From Bacteroides sp. (GTDB taxonomy: Bacteria; Bacteroidota; Bacteroidia; Bacteroidales; SM23-62): a stretch of 5,691 nt of DNA. Both the position numbers and the translations under genes were made by a program. The notes beneath the pieces are model-generated. The model saw only the letters and a list, made by a program, of their open reading frames with translations. It was not told where the DNA came from and searched no databases. The stretch covers positions 1 to 5,691 of the forward strand of contig DAOUVF010000214.1 in the NCBI GenBank assembly GCA_030667765.1, read 5' to 3'. This document shows, one piece after another, positions 1 through 5,691 of the stretch (its first letter is position 1; every line of letters starts with the position of its first letter).

Positions 1-1
1 A

Positions 2-940
2 AAAGCCATTAAAGGTAAAATAGTCTTTTTTAACAAACCCATGGACCCATCCCTCCTGAATACTTTCAGGGCCTATGGTGGCGCAGCCAGCCAGCGGACA
101 CGGGGAGCATCCCGGGCAGCACCTTATGGTGCCGTAGCCGCGGTCGTCCGTTCACTGACCACAGCGCTGGATGATCACCCGCATACGGGCGTCATGTATT
201 ATAAGGAAGGAGCAGACCGGATCCCCGCAGTTGCAGTCAGTACCGTGGGTGCCGAACTACTAAGTGCCTGGCTGAAGGAAGATCCGGAATTGCAGATGCA
301 CCTCGTCAGCAATTGTAAAAACATGCCAGAGGTAAGGGCCTATAATGTGATTGGGGAGATCCGGGGGACTGATTACCCTGAGCAGATCATTACCGTAGGA
401 GGGCACCTGGATGCCTGGGATAACAGCGAAGGGGCCCATGATGACGGGGCCGGCTGCATACAGGCCATGGAAGTACTCCGCTTATATAAAAGCCTTGGCA
501 TCAAGCCTAAAAGAACTGTGCGGGCTGTCATGTTCATGGATGAGGAAATCGCCCAGCGGGGCGGAAAGAAATATGCTGCATTGGCTGAGTTAAGAAATGA
601 ATATCATTATGTGGCACTCGAGTCAGACAGGGGCGGACTGTTGCCCAGGGGATTCGGTATCGGAACAACCGGGACCAGGCTGGAAAAAATGCTAGCACTC
701 GAAAAATACTTCAGTCCTTATGGGATCACAGAATTTAAGCCTGGTGGCGGCGGAGTGGATATTGCACCCCTGAAAAAATTCGGCACCCCATTAATCAGCT
801 TTGTACCTGACCCGCAAAGGTATTTCGATTACCACCACTCCCCAAACGATACCTTTGAGCAGGTAAATATCCGTGAACTGCAGATGGGAAGCGCCGCCAT
901 GGCCAGCCTCCTTTACCTGATCGACAAACTTGATCTTTAA
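2..940 (+). CDS. M28-family zinc peptidase, carboxypeptidase Q-like (5' partial)
   Basis: This is a zinc-dependent exopeptidase of family M28, most like carboxypeptidase Q/PGCP, which hydrolyses dipeptides or small peptides. The frame is already open at base 2, so the first ATG inside the window (41) is internal and the true start lies upstream. 312 residues are visible. Counting from that ATG, residues 1 to about 105 are the end of a PA-type insert domain, including the PHTG segment (47-50) typical of CPQ proteins. The M28 catalytic domain follows. Predicted two-zinc ligands are His122 and Asp134 (GGHLDAWD and HDDGAG), Glu169 with catalytic Glu168 (MDEE), Asp196 (ESDRG) and His266 (YHHSPNDT), so the active site looks complete. 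Homologues are normally exported, but any signal peptide is outside the window. Its C-terminus ends normally and its stop interlocks with the convergent gcvP stop. The stretch near its left end is clearly more G+C-rich than the right end of the window. The family call is firm; the substrate is not known. Confidence 0.93.
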   Translation, partial: KAIKGKIVFFNKPMDPSLLNTFRAYGGAASQRTRGASRAAPYGAVAAVVRSLTTALDDHPHTGVMYYKEGADRIPAVAVSTVGAELLSAWLKEDPELQMHLVSNCKNMPEVRAYNVIGEIRGTDYPEQIITVGGHLDAWDNSEGAHDDGAGCIQAMEVLRLYKSLGIKPKRTVRAVMFMDEEIAQRGGKKYAALAELRNEYHYVALESDRGGLLPRGFGIGTTGTRLEKMLALEKYFSPYGITEFKPGGGGVDIAPLKKFGTPLISFVPDPQRYFDYHHSPNDTFEQVNIRELQMGSAAMASLLYLIDKLDL

Positions 941-3816
941 GTGGCTCTATCCCTGTTCCGGTATTCTTCAATGGGCAGGCAGGAACAAATCAGGTTCCTG
1001 TCTCCATACACATCATCCAGGCGGCCAACGGCAGGCCAGAGTTTATTTTCCCTGATCCATCTCAGGGGAAATGCAGCCTTTTCCCTGGCATATGGATGTT
1101 CCCATTTATCCCCGGCGGATTCGTCAACTGTATGCGGGGCATTTTTAAGGACATTATTATCAGTCGGGGCAACACCATCCCTGACCTCCAGGATTTCATC
1201 ATAAATGGATCTCATCGCCTCAATGAACCTGTCCAGTTCTTCTTTTGACTCACTTTCCGTGGGTTCGACCATAAGGGTACCATGGACCGGAAAGGACAGA
1301 GTAGGTGCATGGAATCCATAATCCATTAAGCGTTTTGCAACATCAGCCTCACTTATCTCACCGAATTGTCTGAATGGCCTGCAATCCAGGATCATCTCAT
1401 GCCCTACGAATCCATTTTCACCGGTATAAAGAACTTCAAAAAAGTCTTTCAGGGAGGCTGCCAGGTAATTGGCATTCAGAATGGCATACCTGGTTGCCTC
1501 GGTCAGTCCAGGTCCACCAAGCAACTTAATGTAAGCATGGGAAATCGTAAGTATGCTTGCACTGCCCCAGGGGGCGCCTGAAACAGCAGGGATTCCATTG
1601 ATCCCGCCGGTTTCAGCAAGCTTATGCGTAGGCAGGAATTCCACCAGGTGATTGGCCACGGCAATGGGCCCCATGCCGGGTCCGCCCCCGCCATGTGGTA
1701 TTGCAAATGTCTTATGCAGGTTCAGGTGGCAGACATCAGCACCGATCAGGGCCGGATTAGTCAATCCAACCTGCGCATTCATATTCGCACCATCCATATA
1801 TACCTGTCCCCCAAATTCATGCACCACCTGTATCATTTCTTTCACCTTTTCTTCGAAAACACCATGCGTGGAGGGATAGGTTATCATAAATGCGGCCAGC
1901 TTGTCCTTATGGTTCTCTGCTGATTGCCTGAGACAATCCAGGTCTATGTTCCCGTGCTCATCACAATCCACAACCACAACCTCCATGCCGGCCATAACAG
2001 CACTGGCCGGATTGGTCCCATGTGCCGATGCAGGGATCAGTACAACGTTCCGGTGAGCTTCCCCGCGATTCCTGTGCCAGGCCCTGATCACCATGAGTCC
2101 GGTAAATTCTCCGGATGCACCCGAATTGGGCATCAATGAAACTTCATCGAATCCGGTGATTGTTTTCAGGTCGCTCTTCAGTTCATGGAATAATTGGTGG
2201 TAACCTTCGGCCTGATCAATTGGAATGTAGGGGTGCAGGTTGCCAAACTCAGGCCAGCTGAGGGCGAGCATCTCGATAGCGGCATTCAGCTTCATCGTAC
2301 AGGAACCTAGAGAGATCATGGAATGGGCCAGGGAGAAATCCCGTCTTTCCAGTTTCTTAATGTACCTCATCAACTCCGTTTCAGAATGATAGCGGTTAAA
2401 AATATCCTGCACCATGAAATCATCATCCCTCCGGAACCCGGCATCAATACTATTTTGAGCAGATATCCCGGTGAGTGGAACAAACTTTTCTTCAGCAAGT
2501 AAAGCGAAAATCTGCAGTATCCTATTCAGGTCATCCAAATCAACTGTCTCGTCCATGCTCATCCTCAGGGTTCGTTCATCGGGGTAAGAAAAATTGACCT
2601 CATACTGGAGAGCAATCTCCCGGGCTTTTCCGCTTGTAAGTCCTTCCGGAAGCCTGATGGTCAGTGTATCAAAATAATCCTTGCCATCTAAGATAAATCC
2701 CAGTTCCATCAGTCCATCTGCCAGAAGAGATGTAGCAGTGTGGATCTCTGTGGCAATCCTTTTCAGTCCATCCGGACCGTGATAAGCCCCGTACATTCCC
2801 GCCATGGTAGCCAGCAGGGCCTGTGCAGTACAGATATTGGATGTGGCACGTTCCCTTTTGATATGCTGTTCGCGTGTCTGCAGGGCCATACGCAGGGCCG
2901 GATTTTCATGCCGGTCAACAGAAACCCCGATGATGCGTCCGGGGATATTCCGTTTGAAATTTTCTCTTGTGGCAAAATATGCCGCATGGGGACCCCCATA
3001 ACCCATGGGAATGCCAAAACGCTGTGTGGACCCGATCACCACATCTGCTCCCCAATCTCCCGGTGGGACCAGGATGGCCAGGCTCAAGAGATCAGCAGCC
3101 ACCCCGACAAGTATGTTTTTTGAATGGGCACCAGACACAAATTCCTGATAGTCAATGATACGACCATCAGCTCCAGGGTATTGAACCAGGGCACCAAAAT
3201 ATCCTTCATCCAGTGATATTGATTCAAAAGAACCAAACACCAGCTCAATCCCCAGGGGTTCGGCATGTGTTGTAAGCAAATCCAGGGTCTGGGGAAAGGT
3301 ATTTTCATCTGCAAAGAATTTCACTACTCCTTCCCTGACCATTGTTCTCGACCTGGCATTGTACATCATGATCATTGCTTCCGAAGCTGCTGTAGGCTCA
3401 TCAAGCAGTGATGCATTGGCAATTTCCATGCCGGTCAACTCCATGACCATGGTCTGGAAATTAAGGAGGGCTTCCAGCCTGCCCTGCGATATCTCTGCCT
3501 GGTATGGCGTGTAGGAAGTGTACCAGGCTGGATTCTCGAGTATATTTCGCTGGATTACAGCAGGTAGTATGGTATTATAATATCCCAGTCCAATGAATGA
3601 CCGGTAGAGCTTGTTCCGTGAAGCAATTTCCTTCAGTGAGTTGAAATATTCATATTCACTGATCCCTTCTGGTAATCCCAGGGGATTCTCCATCCGGATG
3701 GAGGAGGGAATGGTTTGATCTATTAATTCTTCGAAGGTCCTGGCCCCGATCTTTTTGAGCATCAACGCTGCATCATTTTTCCGGGGACCAATGTGACGGT
3801 AGGTAAACTGATCCAT
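937..3816 (-). CDS. gcvP: Glycine dehydrogenase (decarboxylating), glycine cleavage system P-protein
   Basis: This is the PLP-dependent P-protein, which decarboxylates glycine and transfers the aminomethyl group to the lipoyl arm of H-protein, the first step of cytosolic glycine cleavage feeding one-carbon folate. At 959 residues it is the full single-chain form, not the split GcvPA/GcvPB type. The N-terminal half starts with RHIGP (7-11) and contains the conserved SYTPYQAEISQG block (101-112) and a DEPTAASEA stretch (139-147). The C-terminal half carries SAHGTNPAS (597-605), TYPSTHGVFE (646-655), YMDGANMNAQVGL (673-685) and the PLP site NLHKTF with Schiff-base Lys702, followed by a glycine-rich loop (709-717). 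The C-terminus has the usual PYxREKAAFP and DDxYGDRNL blocks, ending CSCLP where CSCPP is more usual. The ATG at 3816 fits the family start; its leader is A+T-rich with no clear Shine-Dalgarno sequence. It lies 30 bp after the MBL hydrolase gene and is probably last in that operon. No gcvT or gcvH is in the window. Confidence 0.98.
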   Translation of the reverse strand: MDQFTYRHIGPRKNDAALMLKKIGARTFEELIDQTIPSSIRMENPLGLPEGISEYEYFNSLKEIASRNKLYRSFIGLGYYNTILPAVIQRNILENPAWYTSYTPYQAEISQGRLEALLNFQTMVMELTGMEIANASLLDEPTAASEAMIMMYNARSRTMVREGVVKFFADENTFPQTLDLLTTHAEPLGIELVFGSFESISLDEGYFGALVQYPGADGRIIDYQEFVSGAHSKNILVGVAADLLSLAILVPPGDWGADVVIGSTQRFGIPMGYGGPHAAYFATRENFKRNIPGRIIGVSVDRHENPALRMALQTREQHIKRERATSNICTAQALLATMAGMYGAYHGPDGLKRIATEIHTATSLLADGLMELGFILDGKDYFDTLTIRLPEGLTSGKAREIALQYEVNFSYPDERTLRMSMDETVDLDDLNRILQIFALLAEEKFVPLTGISAQNSIDAGFRRDDDFMVQDIFNRYHSETELMRYIKKLERRDFSLAHSMISLGSCTMKLNAAIEMLALSWPEFGNLHPYIPIDQAEGYHQLFHELKSDLKTITGFDEVSLMPNSGASGEFTGLMVIRAWHRNRGEAHRNVVLIPASAHGTNPASAVMAGMEVVVVDCDEHGNIDLDCLRQSAENHKDKLAAFMITYPSTHGVFEEKVKEMIQVVHEFGGQVYMDGANMNAQVGLTNPALIGADVCHLNLHKTFAIPHGGGGPGMGPIAVANHLVEFLPTHKLAETGGINGIPAVSGAPWGSASILTISHAYIKLLGGPGLTEATRYAILNANYLAASLKDFFEVLYTGENGFVGHEMILDCRPFRQFGEISEADVAKRLMDYGFHAPTLSFPVHGTLMVEPTESESKEELDRFIEAMRSIYDEILEVRDGVAPTDNNVLKNAPHTVDESAGDKWEHPYAREKAAFPLRWIRENKLWPAVGRLDDVYGDRNLICSCLPIEEYRNRDRAT
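977..1003. repeat. Stem-loop within the 3' end of gcvP, just past the peptidase stop
   Basis: An inverted repeat pairs 977-986 (AGGCAGGAAC) with 994-1003 (GTTCCTGTCT) around a 7-base loop. Read as plus-strand RNA this gives ten pairs, one of them G-U. It starts 36 bp after the stop of the plus-strand peptidase gene and lies inside the conserved GDRNLICSC coding region of gcvP. There is no T-run after it on either strand, so a classic intrinsic terminator is not supported. It could be an imperfect 3' stabilising or terminating structure for the peptidase mRNA, or a by-product of codon choice. Confidence 0.35.
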
Positions 3817-3846
3817 TTAAATCTAATTTGTAAAAGGTAATAACAT

Positions 3847-4485
3847 CTATTGAAAAAAAGGATTTGATTGTTTTTCTATCCCTATTGTTGTATCCGGACC
3901 ATGTCCCGGGTACACCCGTATATCCGGATCCAGTATTAACAATTTCTGACGGATGCTGTTCACCAGGCTGTCATAATCACCGCCCGGCAAATCGGTCCGG
4001 CCAATACTCCCCTGGAACAATACATCACCCGTAAACATACATCCTTGATCTTTGTTAAGCAGGACAATCCCTCCCGGAGAGTGCCCCGGAATATGAATTA
4101 CCTCGAACATCGAGTTACCAAATGTGACCGTATCACCTTCATTCAAATAATCCGTGGGTTCGGGAGGAGTTTGTACTTCCAGTCCGAATAACTCCCCCTG
4201 TGTAATACTGGCTGTAAGAAGCGGTTTCTCCTGTGGATGGATCAGGAAAGGAAGTTTAAATTGATCATGAAGAAATGCCGTTCCCAGGATATGGTCAATG
4301 TGGCAATGTGTATTGACTATTTTTACAGGTTTCAATTTTTTCTCCTTAAAATAATCCAGGAGAAGATCCTGTTCCTCCGGCTCCTGGCATCCCGGATCCA
4401 CTATCAGGCACTCGCCGGTATTATCAGATATGACGTATGTATTTTCACTGAATGGATTGAATTCGAGTCTTTTTATTGTTATCAT
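3847..4485 (-). CDS. MBL-fold metallo-hydrolase, glyoxalase II-like (YcbL/GloB2 type)
   Basis: This is a metallo-beta-lactamase-fold hydrolase of 212 residues, close to the short glyoxalase II-like YcbL group, which lacks the C-terminal substrate domain of classical GloB. It is presumably cytosolic, as there is no signal peptide. All seven expected metal ligands are present: the THCHIDH motif (His60, His62, Asp64, His65), His135 in PGHSPG, bridging Asp154 in FTGDVLF, and His195 in YPGHG. The block GSIGRTDLPGGD (159-170) is typical of this subgroup. Likely substrates are thioesters such as S-lactoylglutathione analogues, or other small esters, but the sequence does not decide this, and glutathione itself is uncertain for this kind of organism. 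The ATG at 4485 gives a normal family N-terminus; the leader is A+T-rich without a Shine-Dalgarno sequence. It lies 16 bp after the pcm stop and 30 bp before gcvP, so it is probably the middle gene of an operon. Persulfide dioxygenase-like relatives are an alternative. Confidence 0.93.
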   Translation of the reverse strand: MITIKRLEFNPFSENTYVISDNTGECLIVDPGCQEPEEQDLLLDYFKEKKLKPVKIVNTHCHIDHILGTAFLHDQFKLPFLIHPQEKPLLTASITQGELFGLEVQTPPEPTDYLNEGDTVTFGNSMFEVIHIPGHSPGGIVLLNKDQGCMFTGDVLFQGSIGRTDLPGGDYDSLVNSIRQKLLILDPDIRVYPGHGPDTTIGIEKQSNPFFQ

Positions 4486-4501
4486 AAATAATAGATTAAA
4501 C

Positions 4502-5146
4502 TTAATCTTCCCTCCCCGTCAACAGGGGCACAAATGCAAAAAGTCCATGCTCTGACTGTTCGAAATCTGTCTCTGCTTTCCTGACAATACGGATCATCCT
4601 CTGGCTGTTTCTGTCCCCGACCGGAATGACCATGATGCCTCCCACCTTTAGCTGCCCCTTTAACTTTGCGGGTATATACTCTGCACCTGCTGTAACCAGG
4701 ATCCTGTCATACGGACCATAGGTTGGTTTCCCCTGGTATCCATCCCCATAAAAAAAGTGAGGCTTATAGCCCAGCAAGCCCAGGTTTTCCTGAGCCTTCA
4801 GGAATAATTTCCTTTGCCTTTCAATGGTAAATACAAATGCTCCGAGTTCAATCAACACTGCTGTCTGATAACCGGAACCGGTGCCAATTTCGAGAACCCG
4901 GTCACTCGGTTTGACTTCAAGCAATTGGGTTTGAAAAGCTACCGTATAAGGCTGCGAAATGGTCTGGCCCTCCCCTATCGGAAAGGCTTGGTCCTTATAT
5001 GAAAAAGTGATAAAACCGCTGTCCATGAACAGGTGCCTGGGGATGTTTCCGATGGCTTCAAGGACCTTCTCATCAAGGATGCCTTTTGAACGGATGGTTT
5101 CTACCAATTGTTTCCTTAAACCTTTATGCCGGTAAGTATCATTCAT
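4502..5146 (-). CDS. pcm: Protein-L-isoaspartate O-methyltransferase
   Basis: This is a SAM-dependent repair enzyme that methylates the carboxyl group of L-isoaspartyl residues in aged proteins, starting their reversion to aspartate; it acts in the cytosol. I start it at the ATG at 5146 (214 residues). A TTG codon immediately upstream (5149) could extend it by one residue but is a less likely start, and the upstream frame reaches a stop at 5180-5182 without a better one. Numbered from the ATG: the PIMT substrate-side motif SQPYTVAFQTQ (64-74), the SAM-binding motif I VLEIGTGSGYQTAVL (84-98), acidic Glu109 after the second strand (probably contacting the ribose), YDRILVTAGAE (146-156), the LKVGGIMVIPVGD strand (166-178), and the family's closing FVPLLTG near the end. 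The length is normal for bacterial PIMTs. It is the first gene of the likely pcm, MBL hydrolase, gcvP operon and is divergent from the oxidoreductase gene. Confidence 0.96.
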   Translation of the reverse strand: MNDTYRHKGLRKQLVETIRSKGILDEKVLEAIGNIPRHLFMDSGFITFSYKDQAFPIGEGQTISQPYTVAFQTQLLEVKPSDRVLEIGTGSGYQTAVLIELGAFVFTIERQRKLFLKAQENLGLLGYKPHFFYGDGYQGKPTYGPYDRILVTAGAEYIPAKLKGQLKVGGIMVIPVGDRNSQRMIRIVRKAETDFEQSEHGLFAFVPLLTGRED

Positions 5147-5202
5147 CAATATTCCCGATCCTGCAAATTTGAAACTTTTTTAACAATAAAAGACTAGTAG
5201 TT

Positions 5203-5210
5203 GAAAAGTA
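5203..5210 (-). promoter_or_regulatory. Weak candidate -7 element for the pcm operon
   Basis: Read on the minus strand this is TACTTTTC, seven of eight positions matching the Bacteroidota -7 consensus TAnnTTTG. It lies about 57 bp upstream of the pcm ATG, which would give a 5' leader of roughly 50 bases. There is no clear TTTG at the -33 distance, and matches this good occur by chance in A+T-rich DNA. Confidence 0.25.
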
Positions 5211-5213
5211 TTT

Positions 5214-5235
5214 AGCATTCAATCTTGTAAATGCT
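5214..5235. repeat. Operator-like inverted repeat AGCATT-N10-AATGCT
   Basis: Perfect 6-bp arms at 5214-5219 and 5230-5235 are separated by 10 bp, so the half-site centres are 16 bp apart. The repeat sits directly upstream of the plus-strand -7 element, in the -33/-7 spacer, where a bound repressor would block polymerase. A third copy of AATGCT (5263-5268) overlaps the oxidoreductase start codon. Arms this short can arise by chance in A+T-rich sequence. Confidence 0.3.
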
Positions 5236-5236
5236 T

Positions 5237-5244
5237 TATGTTTG
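5237..5244 (+). promoter_or_regulatory. Bacteroidota-type -7 promoter element for the oxidoreductase gene
   Basis: TATGTTTG is an exact match to the TAnnTTTG -7 consensus of the Bacteroidota primary sigma factor. It ends 19 bp before the start codon at 5264, so transcription would begin near 5250 with a very short leader, which is plausible. The -33 partner is poor: only a TTTA/TTAG-like stretch at 5211-5215, 21 to 22 bp upstream. Confidence 0.5.
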
Positions 5245-5263
5245 TAGAAACACATGATCTTCA

Positions 5264-5691
5264 ATGCTTAAGATTGGAATTATCGGGGATTATGATCCAG
5301 TCGCGAGTTTAAGCAGAACTCTTTCTGATCTTTCAACTTGTTCATTTTCTGGTAGTTACCACCCCAGTCCTGATCATACCAATCTTCTATCGGAAAATTC
5401 TAAAATCCCTGTATTTGCATCCTTTGAGGCTTTTCTTGACAGCTGTGATGCCATTATTGTTGACCATACAGATGAGATAAACTCAAATCATATCATCAAT
5501 GCCATCAAAGGATCAAAACATATTCTTCTCGAAAAACCACTGCAATGGCAGGATGAGGAGCTTGAGTATCTCTTCAAGCTGGCGGAAGAAGCCCAGATCC
5601 TTTTCAAGTTCAGAGAATCTTTCCTTTTCCATCCCGTGTTGAAAGCCGCTGAACCCTTCATTCAGAATCCTACCTTTATTGATTACCAGAT
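5264..5691 (+). CDS. Gfo/Idh/MocA-family oxidoreductase, N-terminal part (3' partial)
   Basis: This reads through to the window edge and gives 142 residues plus two bases. The ATG at 5264 is the first possible start, because an in-frame TGA lies at 5255-5257. The fold is recognisable as the Rossmann domain of Gfo/Idh/MocA NAD(P)-dependent oxidoreductases, which act on sugars, inositols or related cyclic compounds. It shows an initial KIGIIG strand (3-8), a strand with CDAIIV (61-66), an alpha/beta unit AIKGSKHILL (80-89) and the family's EKP motif (Glu90, Lys91, Pro92), whose lysine usually lies at the active site. The nucleotide-binding loop is odd: GxGxxG is expected, but residues 8-13 read GDYDPV, keeping only the first glycine. 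The TP-containing stretch usually found after the CDAIIV strand is also replaced by HTDEINSNH. This may be a divergent subfamily, possibly with altered cofactor use. The C-terminal substrate domain is outside the window. The gene is A+T-richer than the left half of the window (42% G+C in 5281-5340). Confidence 0.82.
   Translation, partial: MLKIGIIGDYDPVASLSRTLSDLSTCSFSGSYHPSPDHTNLLSENSKIPVFASFEAFLDSCDAIIVDHTDEINSNHIINAIKGSKHILLEKPLQWQDEELEYLFKLAEEAQILFKFRESFLFHPVLKAAEPFIQNPTFIDYQ

Larger units (their letters stand above)
937..5146 (-). other. Probable three-gene operon: pcm, MBL hydrolase, gcvP
   Basis: The three minus-strand genes are separated by 16 bp (4486-4501) and 30 bp (3817-3846), with no terminator-like hairpin or good promoter motif in either gap. 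This supports one transcript starting upstream of pcm. The gaps are A+T-rich, as usual for Bacteroidota leaders. Co-transcription is inferred from spacing alone. Confidence 0.6.
5147..5263. promoter_or_regulatory. Divergent intergenic promoter region between pcm and the oxidoreductase gene
   Basis: This A+T-rich segment of about 117 bp is the only substantial non-coding stretch in the window. It separates two divergently transcribed genes, so it should hold promoters for both strands. I see a good plus-strand -7 element, a weaker minus-strand candidate and an inverted repeat, each listed separately. I see no small ORF or RNA gene in it. Confidence 0.75.

Noticed and set aside
411..593. 60-codon plus-strand frame overlapping the peptidase catalytic motifs
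   Set aside because: It is out of frame with the conserved M28 zinc-ligand region, which is clearly the coding frame.
860..919. 8-bp inverted repeat CAGGTAAA...TTTACCTG near the peptidase 3' end
   Set aside because: The arms are 44 bases apart within coding sequence and no T-run follows, so it is not a convincing terminator for gcvP.
2740..3123. Plus-strand open frame of 127 codons opposite gcvP
   Set aside because: It lies entirely inside the strongly supported gcvP gene, has no recognisable domain or promoter, and is an antisense shadow, as are the shorter plus-strand frames between 941 and 3158.
4493..4508. Perfect 7-bp palindrome AGATTAA-AC-TTAATCT at the pcm/MBL hydrolase junction
   Set aside because: It has a two-base centre, is almost all A+T and overlaps the pcm stop codon. 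It is too weak for a terminator and most likely chance.
4814..5002. 62-codon plus-strand frame opposite pcm
   Set aside because: It is a shadow of the well-supported methyltransferase gene with no independent support.
5175..5192. CTTTT...AAAAG pairing in the divergent intergenic region
   Set aside because: It is a five-pair, almost pure A+T stem between divergent promoters, where no terminator is needed; a low-complexity effect.

Overview
This window looks like an ordinary chromosomal segment of a Bacteroidota bacterium, perhaps an uncultured Bacteroidales-type lineage. That assignment is an inference. It rests on start codons preceded by A+T-rich leaders without clear Shine-Dalgarno sequences, on a TAnnTTTG-type promoter element (TATGTTTG) ahead of the rightmost gene, and on the character of the proteins. 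Coding density is very high. Five protein genes fill almost everything, and the only real intergenic region is about 117 bp near the right end. I see no RNA genes, insertion sequences, CRISPR arrays or phage genes.

Layout from left to right. (1) The 3' part of a plus-strand M28-family zinc peptidase resembling carboxypeptidase Q; its 5' end lies outside the window. (2) A minus-strand, full-length glycine dehydrogenase (glycine cleavage P-protein, gcvP), convergent with the peptidase so that the two TAA stops interlock in a shared TTAA. (3) A minus-strand metallo-beta-lactamase-fold hydrolase of the glyoxalase II-like/YcbL type. (4) A minus-strand protein-L-isoaspartate O-methyltransferase (pcm). 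(5) After a divergent promoter region, the 5' part of a plus-strand Gfo/Idh/MocA-type oxidoreductase that runs off the right edge.

The order pcm, MBL hydrolase, gcvP on the minus strand has gaps of only 16 and 30 bp, so the three are probably co-transcribed from the region around 5147-5263. Together they would give a protein-repair methyltransferase, a thioester or metabolite hydrolase and the decarboxylating subunit of the glycine cleavage system. The other cleavage-system genes (gcvT, gcvH) are not in the window. The functional link between the three genes is therefore one of housekeeping co-location rather than an evident pathway.

I looked for an undescribed system and do not see one. The most worthwhile oddities are the degenerate dinucleotide-binding glycine loop of the right-hand oxidoreductase, an operator-like dyad in the divergent promoter region, the interlocked convergent stop codons, and a 10-bp stem-loop inside the gcvP 3' end where it could act on the peptidase transcript.
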